A stretch of DNA of 64,000 nt from positions 91,089-155,088 of the forward strand of contig NZ_VUKE01000001.1 of NCBI RefSeq assembly GCF_009193175.1, read 5' to 3'. Made by a program: the position numbers and the translations under genes. This DNA is from Georgenia ruanii (GTDB taxonomy: Bacteria > Actinomycetota > Actinomycetes > Actinomycetales > Actinomycetaceae). The notes under the pieces are model-generated. The model was not told where the DNA came from. It saw only the letters and a program-made list of their open reading frames with translations, and did no database searches. The first letter of the stretch is position 1. Each line of letters begins with the position of its first letter. This document shows positions 28,585 to 37,325 of the stretch, in pieces.

Positions 28585-30432
28585 TCACGCCCCGGGGGCG
28601 GCCCCGGCCCGCTGCTCGAGGTCCCACCGCAGCTCGGTGACCACCCGGTAGGAGTTCACCGGTCCGCGCAGACGCCGCCCGTCCAGGAAGACCACCGGGC
28701 GCGGCGGGAGCTGGGCGGCGTCGGCGTCGAGGTTGTCGTCCTCCACACGGCCGAGATGGGCGGCGGTGCGCACGTCCCGGACGAACCGGTCCACGTCCAG
28801 CCCCACCTCCGCGGCCACGCCGCGCAGCGCGTGGGCGTCGGGCCGGCCGGCGCGGGCGACCACGGCGTCGTGCATCTGCCAGAACCGCCCCTGCGCCCCG
28901 GCGGCCTCCAGCGCGAGGGCCGTGACGACGTCGGCGTCCGCAGTGGCGTGGTGGCGGAACACCACCCGCACCTGGGACCCCAGTCGCTCGCGCGTCTCGC
29001 GCAGGACCTCCGCGGTGCGGGTGCGATAGGCGGCGTCCAGCGCCGCGTAGACGACGACGGTGGTGGGGGCGTCCGCCGGCCCGCGCACGTGGTCGCGCGC
29101 GACGTCGACCGGCCGGGGCAGGACCGTCCCGGCGGGGATGGGCAGCGGGCGCAGCCGGTCGCCCAGGGCGAAGATCGCCCAGGCGACGAGCAGCGCCAGG
29201 GCCGAGGCCAGGAGCACCCCCACCCGGGCCTCGTCCTGCAGGCGGGGGTCGGTGAGGGCCAGGTCGATGACGAGCAGGGAGATGGTGAAGCCCATCCCCG
29301 ACAGCGCGCCCACCCCGGCCAGGCGGGGCAGGTCGAGGCCGGCGGTGCGACTGGCGGGCACGAGCCGCTGCACGATGCCGGTGGTCCCCGCGATCCCGAC
29401 GAGCTTGCCGAGGACCAGCCCGGCGACGATGCCCCACGTCAGCGCCGACGTCAGCGCGGCCGAGAGCATCTCCCCGGAGAGCTTCACCCCGGCGTTGGAC
29501 AGGGCGAAGACCGGCACGACGCCGTAGTTGACGTAGGGCGCGAGCAGGTCGGAGAGGCGCTGGTTCATTGGTACGGACCGGTCGATGCTGCGCCGGGCGA
29601 GGCGGGCGGCGCGGGCGACCGGCGCCTGCCGGAAGAGGTGCACGATGTGCGAGGCGGCGTCGACGTCCTGCAGCCGGGTGGGGAAGACGGGCATGAGCAG
29701 GGCGATGAGGACGCCGGCCAGGGTGGCGTGCACGCCGGAGAAGTACACCGCCAGCCAGGTGGCCACGCCCACGAGCAGGTACGGCGTCACCCGCCACAGC
29801 CGTAGGTGCTGGAGCAGCCAGATGAGCCCGAGCCCGACGGCGGCCGCGGCCAGGGCGAGGAAGTCGAGGTCGTGGGTGTAGAAGACGGCGATGACCGTCA
29901 GCGCGCCGATGTCGTCGACGACGGCGAGGGCGAGGAGGAACACCCGCAGGCGCGGCGCGTTCGCGGGTCCCACGAGCGCGAGCATGCCCAGGGCGAAGGC
30001 GGTGTCGGTGGAGATCACCGCCCCCCAGGCGGCGCCGGCCGGGCTGCCGTGGTTGAACGCCAGGAAGATCACCGCGGGCAGGACGAGCCCGCCCACGGCC
30101 GCCAGGACCGGCAGCAGCGCGCGCGAGGAGTCGCGCAGCTCGCCGAGGGTGAACTCGCGGCGCACGTCCAGGCCGACCACGAAGAAGAACAGGGCCATGA
30201 GCCCGTCGTTGACCCACGTGGCCAGGGACAGGGACAGCCCCCAGCCGCCGAGGTGCACACCCAGCTCGGTCGACCAGAAGGCGTCGTAGGAGCCGCCGAC
30301 GTTCGCCCAGACGAGGGCGACGGCCGTGGCCGCCGCGAGCACCACGGCGGCCCAGGAGTCGTTGCCCCCGCCGCTGCGCCCGCGCCGCCGAGGGCGGCGT
30401 GCCTGTCGCGCGCGGACCTGATCGCTGGACAA
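28585..30432 (-). CDS. nhaA: NhaA Na+/H+ antiporter fused to a thioredoxin-like domain lacking CxxC
   Basis: The first 430 residues form an 11-12-helix NhaA antiporter: [12 protein letters not shown] and [17 protein letters not shown] carry the ion-binding aspartates, and VLGKLVGI holds the conserved lysine. The C-terminal 170 residues form a DsbA-like thioredoxin fold ([17 protein letters not shown], then VRVVFRHHA and [14 protein letters not shown]), as in other actinobacterial NhaA-Trx fusions, but the usual PxCPxC site is replaced by LDAAYR, so no thiol-disulfide exchange is expected. I prefer the TTG start at 30432, preceded by GGGAG at 5-6 bases, over an in-frame GTG at 30462 that has no Shine-Dalgarno sequence. 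Confidence 0.9.
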   Translation of the reverse strand: MSSDQVRARQARRPRRRGRSGGGNDSWAAVVLAAATAVALVWANVGGSYDAFWSTELGVHLGGWGLSLSLATWVNDGLMALFFFVVGLDVRREFTLGELRDSSRALLPVLAAVGGLVLPAVIFLAFNHGSPAGAAWGAVISTDTAFALGMLALVGPANAPRLRVFLLALAVVDDIGALTVIAVFYTHDLDFLALAAAAVGLGLIWLLQHLRLWRVTPYLLVGVATWLAVYFSGVHATLAGVLIALLMPVFPTRLQDVDAASHIVHLFRQAPVARAARLARRSIDRSVPMNQRLSDLLAPYVNYGVVPVFALSNAGVKLSGEMLSAALTSALTWGIVAGLVLGKLVGIAGTTGIVQRLVPASRTAGLDLPRLAGVGALSGMGFTISLLVIDLALTDPRLQDEARVGVLLASALALLVAWAIFALGDRLRPLPIPAGTVLPRPVDVARDHVRGPADAPTTVVVYAALDAAYRTRTAEVLRETRERLGSQVRVVFRHHATADADVVTALALEAAGAQGRFWQMHDAVVARAGRPDAHALRGVAAEVGLDVDRFVRDVRTAAHLGRVEDDNLDADAAQLPPRPVVFLDGRRLRGPVNSYRVVTELRWDLEQRAGAAPGA

Positions 30433-30547
30433 ACCCGCTCCCGGTGGGTGATGGGGATGCACCGGGCGGCACCCGGCGGCCGGCGCGCTGTCCCGCCAGG
30501 CTAGGCCCGGGGTGGAACCGCCCGCAGGTCGGGACCGCCGGCCGTGA

Positions 30548-31348
30548 TCAGGACCACCGGAACAGGCGGGCGGCCAGCGGGTACAGGACGGCGACGTAGC
30601 CGGCCATGACGAGCAGCTGCATCGCCGGGACCCCGCCCTCGAACCAGGCGGCGGTGAGTGCCTGGCTCGCCGCCCCGAGCGGGGTCCAGGCGGCCACCTT
30701 CGCCACCGCGTCCGGCATGATCGGGCCCGGCGTCCACATGCCGGCGAAGAAGAGCATCGGGAAGTAGACGAGCATTCCCAGGCTCCCCGCCGTGCTGGCC
30801 TTGCCCGCCCGCGCGGCGATGAGCAGGCCCACCCCGAACATCGCCGCCGCCCCGAGGACGAAGGCGAGCAGCGCGGTGGCCGGCTGGCGCGGCGCCGGGG
30901 CGTCGAAGACCAGGGCCGCGGCGGCCAGCGCGACGACCGAGGCGAGCACCAGGGCCACGACCCCGATGACCACCTGGGAGACGAGCACGCCCTGCGGGCG
31001 CATCGGGGTGGTGCACAGCCGGCGGAGCACGCCCTGCTCGCGGTAGCCGGCGAGGGCCACCGGCATCGTGCTGAGCGCGGGCGTGGCGATGGCGGTGGCC
31101 AGGGCGACGGGGGCGAAGACGTCGACGGCGCGCAGGCCGGCCCAGGGTTCGGGCTGGTCGGTGATCACGTCCCGCATGCCGGGGATGGCGAAGCCGACGC
31201 CGATCAGGAGGATGGCCGGGAAGGCGAGGGCGAAGAAGGCGCTGCCGGGGTCGCGCAGGAACAGCCGCGCCTCGGCCAGGGTCAGGGCGCGCAGGGCGCG
31301 AGCGCCGGGCGGTCGGGTGCGGATGACGGTCTGGGCGGGCGCGCTCAT
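30548..31348 (-). CDS. ABC-2 type transporter permease
   Basis: A 266-residue membrane protein of the ABC-2/DrrB type with six predicted helices, beginning with a short cytoplasmic arm and helix SAFFALAFPAILLIGVGFAI. The characteristic LRRLCTTPMRPQGVL loop and the FFAGMWTPGPIMP segment before the last helices fit drug or lipid exporters. The ATG overlaps the ATPase stop (ATGA), so the pair is translated together and should form an exporter. The substrate is unknown; daunorubicin-type and multidrug exporters are the nearest named members. Confidence 0.88.
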   Translation of the reverse strand: MSAPAQTVIRTRPPGARALRALTLAEARLFLRDPGSAFFALAFPAILLIGVGFAIPGMRDVITDQPEPWAGLRAVDVFAPVALATAIATPALSTMPVALAGYREQGVLRRLCTTPMRPQGVLVSQVVIGVVALVLASVVALAAAALVFDAPAPRQPATALLAFVLGAAAMFGVGLLIAARAGKASTAGSLGMLVYFPMLFFAGMWTPGPIMPDAVAKVAAWTPLGAASQALTAAWFEGGVPAMQLLVMAGYVAVLYPLAARLFRWS

Positions 31349-32280
31349 GGCAGGACCTCCGTGGTGTCGGGGCGGGCCCCGGTGACGTCGACGAAGACGT
31401 CCTCCAGGGAGCGGGACAGGGTGCGGATCTCGTCGGGGACGACGTCGCCCTCGGCCAGGGCGAGGATGGTGGCGGGCAGGACCCGCGCGCCGCCGGTCAC
31501 CTCCAGCTCCTCGCCGACACCGACGACGGTGTCGACGTCGGGGAGCCTGGTCAGGCCGGCCGCCACGTCCGCCGGCGTCCCGGCCGGCAGGCGCATGCGG
31601 AAGGTGCGCCGCCGCTCGGTGCCGCTGACCAGCGCGGCGGGGCTGCCCTCGGCCACCACCCGGCCGCGGTCGATGATCGCGACCCGGTCGGCGAGGCGCT
31701 CCGCCTCGTCCATGAAGTGGGTGACCAGGACGATGGTGACGCCGCTGTCACGCACCCGCTCGATGAGCTCCCACGTGTCGCGGCGAGCCTGGGGGTCGAG
31801 CCCGGTCGTCAGCTCGTCGAGCACGGCCACCTCGGGGTTGCCGACCAGCGCCAGGGCGATGGACAGCCGCTGCTGCTGGCCGCCCGAGAGGTCCTTGAAG
31901 GCCGTGTCCTGCTTCTCGGTGAGGCCGAGCATCCGCACCAGCTCCATCGGGTCGGCGGGGTCGGCGTAGAAGGAGGCGTACAGCTCCAGCGCCTCACGCA
32001 CCCGCAGCCGCGGGGGCAGCCGCGCCTCCTGGAGCTGGATGCCGAGCCGGGGGCGCACCGCGCCGGGGTCGTGCTGGGGGTCCACCCCCAGCACCCGCAG
32101 GGCGCCGCCGTCGGCCTGGCGCAGCCCGGCGAGGCACTCGACCACGGTGGACTTGCCGGCCCCGTTCGGACCGAGGATGCCGAAGATCTCGCCGCGCTCG
32201 ACGGCGAAGGAGACATCGGTGACGGCGACGTTCGCGCCGTAGGACTTGCGCAGGTTCGTGACCTCGATGACGGGACTCAT
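31345..32280 (-). CDS. ABC transporter ATP-binding protein (DrrA-like)
   Basis: The 311-residue ATPase partner of the downstream ABC-2 permease. Walker A GPNGAGKST near residue 38, the Q-loop region, signature LSGGQQQRLSIALAL, Walker B VAVLDELTTGLD and the H-loop THFMDEAERLADR are intact. The C-terminal extension (about residue 230 on) is the regulatory domain seen in DrrA-type exporters. The ATG lies just before the stop of the preceding permease gene (TGAGATGAG), tying both transporters into the operon headed by the GntR gene. Confidence 0.92.
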   Translation of the reverse strand: MSPVIEVTNLRKSYGANVAVTDVSFAVERGEIFGILGPNGAGKSTVVECLAGLRQADGGALRVLGVDPQHDPGAVRPRLGIQLQEARLPPRLRVREALELYASFYADPADPMELVRMLGLTEKQDTAFKDLSGGQQQRLSIALALVGNPEVAVLDELTTGLDPQARRDTWELIERVRDSGVTIVLVTHFMDEAERLADRVAIIDRGRVVAEGSPAALVSGTERRRTFRMRLPAGTPADVAAGLTRLPDVDTVVGVGEELEVTGGARVLPATILALAEGDVVPDEIRTLSRSLEDVFVDVTGARPDTTEVLP

Positions 32281-32281
32281 C

Positions 32282-33025
32282 TCAGGACGCCACCTTCCGG
32301 ATCGGGACATCGCGGGCGAGCAGGTAGTAGGCGAGCGCGGCCAGCGCCAGGACGATCACGGAGACGAGGGCGGTGACCGGGGCGGACGGATCCAGCGCCG
32401 CGAGGAGCTGAAACTGCCCGGTGGTCAGGTCCGGGGACCCGACGAGGTAGATGGGCCCGAGCGTCAGCGGCAGGACGACGGTGCCCCACCAGCCGCCGAG
32501 CCGGTAGTAGGCCATCCCCACGAGCAGGCCGCTGAGCTGGCCGGCCACGAAGGACAGCACCAGCCCGGGGACGACGCCGAGGCCCGCGTCGGGGGCGAAG
32601 CCGTTCTGGTCGCCCACGCCGCCACCCGAGCCGACGTGGCTCCACCCGTTCGCGGCGTAGACCATCCCCTCCACTTCCAGGCCCAGGCCCACGAGGACGG
32701 CGTAGGCGACCCCGACGACGACGCCGACAGTGACGGTGGCCCGCACGAACGCGGCGCGGGTGAGGCCGTTGCCGACATGGGCGGCGATGCCCGCGACGCA
32801 GAAGATGATCGCCATGGCGAAGCCGGTCCACAGGGCGCCGTGCCGGCTGAACTGGAAGATCGAGACCTCGACCTCGGCGAAGCGGTCGAGGAGGGTGATC
32901 ACCACCGTGCCGACGACGGCCATGGTGGCCCACAGCCATACCCCGATGACGGCCTGGCCGCGCATCAGCCATCGGGCGGCGCGCACCCACGGCGCGCGGA
33001 CCGGTCTGGTGTTGGTGAGCATCAT
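32282..33025 (-). CDS. Membrane protein, probable permease partner of the YtrB-like ATPase
   Basis: The 247-residue protein has six hydrophobic segments, starting with a helix after WLMRGQAVIGVWLWATMAV, and no extracytoplasmic domain. It shows no signature I can assign, but its ATG overlaps the stop of the preceding ATPase (ATGA), and genes in this position after a YtrA regulator and YtrB-like ATPase usually encode the membrane half of the ABC exporter. The role as permease is therefore inferred from context. It lies before the second ATPase of the operon. Confidence 0.7.
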   Translation of the reverse strand: MMLTNTRPVRAPWVRAARWLMRGQAVIGVWLWATMAVVGTVVITLLDRFAEVEVSIFQFSRHGALWTGFAMAIIFCVAGIAAHVGNGLTRAAFVRATVTVGVVVGVAYAVLVGLGLEVEGMVYAANGWSHVGSGGGVGDQNGFAPDAGLGVVPGLVLSFVAGQLSGLLVGMAYYRLGGWWGTVVLPLTLGPIYLVGSPDLTTGQFQLLAALDPSAPVTALVSVIVLALAALAYYLLARDVPIRKVAS

Positions 33026-33915
33026 CGGGACTCCCCCGCGGTCAGGTGGATGAAGAGGTCCTGCAGGGGAACGCCGCCGAGCCGGAGGCCGGCCGCGGCG
33101 GCCCGGTCCAGGGCGCCGTCGTCGAGGTCGTCGAAGACGGTGACCTGTCGGGTGGGGCCCAGGTCGCGGGTGCCGACGACCCCGAGGCCGGCGACGGCGG
33201 CGTCGACCCGGTCGGCGGGCCCGGTGATGGTGACGCCCTTGGCGCGCAGGGCGTCGGTCTCCTCGCACAGCAGCACCCGCCCGCCGTCGAGGATCACCAC
33301 CCTCTCGAGCAGGTGCTCGACCTCGCCGATGAGGTGGCTGGAGAGGATCACCGTGCGGGGGTGGGCCACGACGTCGGTCAGCAGCACGTCGTAGAAGCGC
33401 TGCCGCGACGGGGCGTCCATGCCGAGGTGGACCTCGTCGAAGATGGTCAGGGGCGCGCGGGTGGCGAGGCCGATGACGGCGCCGAGCGCCGACCGCTGCC
33501 CGCGGGACAGATGGTCCGGGGTCTTGCGGCGGTCGAGGGCGAAGGCGTCGACCAGCTCCTCCGCCCAGGCGGCGTCAAAGCCGGGGCGCATGGCGGCGGC
33601 GTACCGGAGGTTGGTGGCGACCTTCTCGTAGGCCAGCACGTCGCCGCCCTCGCGGACGAGGCCGGTGCCGGCCATGACGCGGGCGTTCTCGAACGGGTCC
33701 TCCCCGTCCACGCGCACCTCGCCCGATGCGCCGCGGCGCATCGCGGCGAGCACGGACAGCAGCGTGGTCTTGCCGGAGCCGTTGCGGCCCAGCAGCCCGT
33801 AGATGCCGCCGGCGGGCAGGTCGAAGGTGACACCGCCGAGTGCCGTGGTGCGGCCGTAGCGCACGGTCAGGTCGCGCACGGCGACACCGAACCCGGCCTC
33901 GTGCTGAGCGGTCAT
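33022..33915 (-). CDS. ABC transporter ATP-binding protein (YtrB-like)
   Basis: The 297-residue ATPase has Walker A GRNGSGKTT near residue 44, signature LSRGQRSALGAVIGL, an atypical Walker B IFDEVHLGMD and the H-loop SSHLIGEVEHLLERV. In canonical ABC ATPases the segment after the Walker B Glu reads P-T; here it is VHLGMD, as in YtrB and related efflux-type ATPases. The ATG overlaps the GntR stop (ATGA), and its stop overlaps the membrane partner. With the GntR gene it forms the arrangement known from Bacillus ytrAB. Confidence 0.88.
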   Translation of the reverse strand: MTAQHEAGFGVAVRDLTVRYGRTTALGGVTFDLPAGGIYGLLGRNGSGKTTLLSVLAAMRRGASGEVRVDGEDPFENARVMAGTGLVREGGDVLAYEKVATNLRYAAAMRPGFDAAWAEELVDAFALDRRKTPDHLSRGQRSALGAVIGLATRAPLTIFDEVHLGMDAPSRQRFYDVLLTDVVAHPRTVILSSHLIGEVEHLLERVVILDGGRVLLCEETDALRAKGVTITGPADRVDAAVAGLGVVGTRDLGPTRQVTVFDDLDDGALDRAAAAGLRLGGVPLQDLFIHLTAGESR

Positions 33916-34283
33916 CGCTCGGTCCTCCTGGGGTGGGTGCGGGTGATGTGCCCGACGAGCTCGTCGACGCCGATGCCGAGCAGGTCGGCCTGGGCCAGGG
34001 CGGGGTCGAGCACCTCGGCGAAGAAGGTCTGCCGGTGCTGGTCCAGCAGGCGCTCGCGGGCGCCGGACGCGACGAACATGCCCACGCCCCGGCGCTTGTA
34101 GAGCAGCCCCTCGTCGACCAGCTCGGCGAAGGCCTTGGCCGCGGTGGCGGGGTTGATGCGGTACGTCGTGGCGTACTGGGTGGTCGACATGACCTGTCCC
34201 TCCTCGGGAAGGGTGCCGGCGAGGATCTCGGCGCGGATCTGCTGGGCGATCTGGACGTAGATGGGCTCACGTCCCTCGAACAT
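33912..34283 (-). CDS. GntR family transcriptional regulator, YtrA subfamily
   Basis: A 123-residue DNA-binding repressor. The winged-helix domain covers about residues 5-75 (EPIYVQIAQQIRAEILAG, then TYRINPATAAKAFAELVDEGL and the YKRRGVGMFV wing), and a short C-terminal dimerisation helix follows, lacking the large ligand domains of FadR or HutC types; this is the YtrA subfamily. A perfect palindrome 20 bases upstream of its start is the likely operator, so it probably represses its own operon with the two ABC transporters. In the family, induction by cell-wall-active compounds is common but the signal here is unknown. Confidence 0.92.
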   Translation of the reverse strand: MFEGREPIYVQIAQQIRAEILAGTLPEEGQVMSTTQYATTYRINPATAAKAFAELVDEGLLYKRRGVGMFVASGARERLLDQHRQTFFAEVLDPALAQADLLGIGVDELVGHITRTHPRRTER

Positions 34284-34303
34284 GACCCACCTCCACGGCG
34301 CTT

Positions 34304-34329
34304 TGGTTCATTACTCGACTAATGAACCA
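34304..34329. promoter_or_regulatory. Perfect palindromic operator of the GntR/YtrA operon
   Basis: The ten-base arms tggttcatta and taatgaacca are exact reverse complements with a 6-base spacer (ctcgac). The site lies 20 bases upstream of the GntR ATG. On the minus strand TTGCCC, a plausible -35 element, lies 17 bases before the palindrome, so the -10 region would fall inside the operator and a bound dimer would block RNA polymerase. Confidence 0.8.
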
Positions 34330-34396
34330 CAGAACCTGGACTTGGGCAAGGAGTTTCCTCCCGGGTCCGCCGCGGCCCCCTCGCTAGGGTGGCGTC

Positions 34397-35077
34397 ATGC
34401 TGCTCGCCGAGGACCTGCTGCTTCTGCTCACCGACGACGCCAGCGGTCGCCCGACGCTCGACGGCACACGCCTCGACCTGGTCCTGGCCGGCGCGGTGGT
34501 GCTCGACCTGGCGGTGGCCGGCCGCGTCGACGTCAGCGGGCCCGGCGAGCCGGTGCGCCCCGGGCGGCTCGTGGTCCGGGCCCCCTCCCCCACCGGCGAC
34601 GCCGTCCTCGACGAGGCGCTGCGCCGCGTCGCCGCGCGCCGCCCGGCCAAGCCGGAAGCGGTGCTGCCCGGGCTCGCCAAGCAGCTGCGCCCCACCCTGC
34701 TCACCCGGCTGACCGAGCGCGGCATCCTGCGCGCCGCGGAGGGCCGGGTGCTGGGCATCTTCCCCACGCGGGCCTGGCCGGCGGCGGACTCCTCCCACGA
34801 GGACGGCGTGCGCCGGGGGCTGCACGAGGTGCTCGTGGTCGGGCGGTCACCGGCGCCTCGCGAGGCCGCCCTGATCTCCCTGCTCGACGCCGCCGGTCAG
34901 GTGCCCAAGGTCCTGGCGGGCAGCGGCCTGGACCGGCGCGAGCTGCGCCGTCGCGCCCGGGACATCGCCGCCGGGGAGTTCGCCGGCGCCGCCGTGCGCC
35001 GGGCGATCGAGGCGGTCACGGCCGCCACCATGGCCGCCATCAGCGCCGGCGCCGTGGCGGCGAGCGGCGGGAGCTGA
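34397..35077 (+). CDS. GOLPH3/VPS74 family protein
   Basis: A 226-residue mostly helical protein that matches the GPP34 (GOLPH3) family, starting MLLAEDLLLLLTDDASGRP and containing DLAVAGRVDV and LGIFPTRAWPAAD. Eukaryotic members bind phosphatidylinositol-4-phosphate and Golgi enzymes; the role of bacterial ones is unknown, though the PI-containing membranes of actinobacteria make a lipid-linked role plausible (inference). TAGGGT lies exactly 6 bases upstream of the ATG, giving a leaderless transcript. It is divergent from the GntR operon and converges with the amidohydrolase. Confidence 0.9.
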   Translation: MLLAEDLLLLLTDDASGRPTLDGTRLDLVLAGAVVLDLAVAGRVDVSGPGEPVRPGRLVVRAPSPTGDAVLDEALRRVAARRPAKPEAVLPGLAKQLRPTLLTRLTERGILRAAEGRVLGIFPTRAWPAADSSHEDGVRRGLHEVLVVGRSPAPREAALISLLDAAGQVPKVLAGSGLDRRELRRRARDIAAGEFAGAAVRRAIEAVTAATMAAISAGAVAASGGS

Positions 35078-35117
35078 GGACGCTCGGGCACGACGGCTCC
35101 CCGGGCGGGCCCGGCGC

Positions 35118-36212
35118 TCAGAGCGGGCGCCCGCGCAAGATGACGGCCGTGGGCCGGGAGGTGACGGCGACGTCCTGGCGGGGGTCGGCGTCGTAGACCA
35201 CGACGTCGGCGCTGGCCCCCTCGGCGATGCCGGGGACGCCGAGGTAGCGGCGCGCCCGCCAGCTGGCCGCGGCGACGACCTCGACGGCCGGCACGCCGGC
35301 GCGCGCCACCTCGGCCAGCTCGGCCGGCAGGGACCCGTGGCCGATGGTGCCGCCCGCGTCCGAGCCCATGAGGAGCGGGACCCCGGCCTCGTGCAGGGCG
35401 CGGACCTGGGCGTAGCGGCGGTCGTGCATCCGCCGCATGCGGGCGGCGTAGCGGGGGTACTTGGCCCCGGCCTGGTCGGCGATGTCGGCGAAGCGCCCGA
35501 CCTGCAGGAGCGTGGGCGTGACCGGGATGCGGCGGTGGGCGGCCTCGGCGATCTGGTCGGCGTCCATGCCGGTGCCGTGCTCGATGCCGTCGATGCCGGC
35601 GTCCAGCAGCGGGTCGACCGCCTCGCGGGAGAAGGTGTGGGCGGTGACGCGGGCGCCGTTGTCGTGGGCGGCGGCGATGGCGTCGTGCAGGACGTCGGCG
35701 GGCCACAGCGGGCGCAGGTCCGCCTCGGCCCCCTCGGACCGGTCGATCCAGTCGGCGACGATCTTCACCCAGCCGTCGCCGGCCCGGGCCTGCTCGGCGA
35801 CGGCGGCGGGGAGCCGGGCGACGTCGTCGAGCTCGAGACCGAAGTGGCGCAGGTACCGCTTGGGCCGGGCCAGGTGGCGGCCGGCGCGGACGAGGCGGGG
35901 CAGGTCCGCGCGGGCCTGGACCCAGCGGGTGTCCATGGGCGAGCCGGCGTCGCGGATCAGGAGCGTGCCGGCGTCGCGGTCGGCCTTGGCCTGGGTGAGG
36001 GCCTCCTCCTCGTCCACCTCCCCGCCCGGGCCGAGGCCGATGTGGCAGTGCACGTCGACCAGGCCGGGCAGCACCCAGCCGGTGAGCTGCCGGGCGCCCG
36101 CGGCCCCGGGCGGCGGGGTGCGGGTGAGGCGGCCGTCGGCCACCCAGACCTCCTCGAGCTCGGTGGCGTCGTCGACGAGCACGGTGCCGCGCAGGTGCAG
36201 GAGGTCGCTCAT
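35118..36212 (-). CDS. Metal-dependent amidohydrolase
   Basis: A 364-residue cytoplasmic hydrolase of the amidohydrolase superfamily. The metal-binding residues appear in order as HCH in VDVHCHIG, Lys in DGWVKIVADW, His in VTAHTFS, His in GIEHGTG and Asp in GSDAGG. The C-terminal strand segment ADVVVYDADP is typical. The substrate is unknown; related sequences are often annotated as prolidase- or imidazolonepropionase-like. GAGAG lies 10-12 bases upstream of the ATG. A gene of this family lies beside ffh in many actinobacteria. It converges with the GOLPH3 gene. Confidence 0.9.
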   Translation of the reverse strand: MSDLLHLRGTVLVDDATELEEVWVADGRLTRTPPPGAAGARQLTGWVLPGLVDVHCHIGLGPGGEVDEEEALTQAKADRDAGTLLIRDAGSPMDTRWVQARADLPRLVRAGRHLARPKRYLRHFGLELDDVARLPAAVAEQARAGDGWVKIVADWIDRSEGAEADLRPLWPADVLHDAIAAAHDNGARVTAHTFSREAVDPLLDAGIDGIEHGTGMDADQIAEAAHRRIPVTPTLLQVGRFADIADQAGAKYPRYAARMRRMHDRRYAQVRALHEAGVPLLMGSDAGGTIGHGSLPAELAEVARAGVPAVEVVAAASWRARRYLGVPGIAEGASADVVVYDADPRQDVAVTSRPTAVILRGRPL

Positions 36213-36317
36213 GGCCAGAGGCTCTCACGCCGCGCGCCGCGGGCCGTGCCGCCCCACCGGGCGAGACGTCAGCTGCGGGGGGGCGCCGGCCGCGGGAAGC
36301 GCCGGCCGCGGGAGGCG

Positions 36318-36530
36318 TCAGCCGCCGCGCCGGGCCAGCTCGAGCGCCCAGGCGCGCGCCGCCTCGTGGCCGGGCAGCGGCGGGCGCACCGGCCGCCCCG
36401 CGACGCCCCCGGAGCCTGTCGCTGCGTCCGGAAACCCGGTGGCGCCGGCGTCGCGCTCGTCGCGGTAGGCGTCCGCCGCCCGCCTGGCGCGCGCCGCGGC
36501 GGCGATCGCCTCGGGAGTCAGGAAGGCCAT
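36318..36530 (-). CDS. Small hypothetical protein, Ala/Arg-rich
   Basis: A 70-residue reading frame begins MAFLTPEAIAAAARARRAADAYRDERDA and is hydrophilic with a short Gly/Ala/Pro spacer and a helical end. A GGAG Shine-Dalgarno sequence lies 7 bases upstream of the ATG. I recognise no family. It points the same way as the amidohydrolase 105 bases further on, and a short GC-rich direct repeat (gcgccggccgcggga, twice) lies between them. The coding call is moderate because the protein is short and composition alone is not decisive. Confidence 0.5.
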   Translation of the reverse strand: MAFLTPEAIAAAARARRAADAYRDERDAGATGFPDAATGSGGVAGRPVRPPLPGHEAARAWALELARRGG

Positions 36531-36680
36531 GGCGGGTCTCCAGGCCGCACCGTCGTGGCGTCGCCCGAGCGGCGCGGGTCATCCACGACGGAGGACGCCG
36601 CGGCGCGCTCGGGGCACCACGATGGCCACCGCGACGCGGCGACGGCGCGCGGGCCACGCGCCGGGATGCGCGAGGTGGTC

Positions 36681-37325
36681 ATGACCCTGGACCTGCTCCT
36701 CATCGGACTGGCGATCACGCTCGAACCCCTTCCCATGAGCGCCTACATCCTCATCCTCTCCGGCGAGTGGGGCGCCCGCACGGGCCTGGGCTTCGTCCTG
36801 GGATGGGTGCTCACCCTCGTCGGCCTGGTGGTGCTGACGCTGGTCGTCACCGGCGGCAAGCCGCTCGCGACGGGGTCGGCGCCGTCGACGGCGTCGCTGG
36901 TCGTCAAGATCCTGCTCGGGCTGTGCCTGCTGGTCCTCGCCTGGCGCACCCGGGCGCGACGCGGACGTCCGCCCGCCCCGCCCGCCTGGATGGCGCGGCT
37001 CGACACGATGAACCTCGCGGCGGCGATGGGGCTCGGCTTCCTGCTCCAGCCGTGGTTCCTGGTCGCGGCCGGGGTCGCCACGGTCACCGCGGCGGACCTG
37101 TCGAACGGGGCGACGGTCCTGACGCTGGTGGGCTTCTGCGTGCTGGCCTCGGCCAGCTACCTGGTGATGGAGGCGTACGTCGTGCTGTCGCCCGCGGCCG
37201 CCCGGGAGAGGCTGGACCGGCTGCGCAGCTGGATCACCGTGCACCAGGACCAGATCGTCGTCGTGGTGTCCGTCGCGCTCGGGTTGTGGCTGATCGGGAA
37301 GAGCAGCTACCTGCTGGTGACGTGA
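36681..37325 (+). CDS. GAP family membrane protein
   Basis: A 214-residue integral membrane protein with six hydrophobic segments; the N-terminus MTLDLLLIGLAITLEPLPMSAYILILSG contains the EPLP motif of the GAP (Sap, sulfolipid-1-addressing) family. Members in mycobacteria take part in exporting glycolipids; here the substrate is unknown. The ATG at 36681 follows GAGGT by 4 bases; an in-frame ATG at 36666 is possible. The gene is on the plus strand and ends in the convergent hairpin shared with ffh. Confidence 0.85.
   Translation: MTLDLLLIGLAITLEPLPMSAYILILSGEWGARTGLGFVLGWVLTLVGLVVLTLVVTGGKPLATGSAPSTASLVVKILLGLCLLVLAWRTRARRGRPPAPPAWMARLDTMNLAAAMGLGFLLQPWFLVAAGVATVTAADLSNGATVLTLVGFCVLASASYLVMEAYVVLSPAAARERLDRLRSWITVHQDQIVVVVSVALGLWLIGKSSYLLVT

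Noticed and set aside
30432..30462. Upstream GTG start for nhaA at 30462
   Set aside because: It lacks a Shine-Dalgarno sequence and a leaderless -10 element; the TTG at 30432 has GGGAG at the right distance.
35101..35114. Hairpin ccgggc-gg-gcccgg between the GOLPH3 and amidohydrolase genes as a terminator
   Set aside because: The loop of two bases is too short for a stable six-base stem; it is an ordinary GC palindrome.
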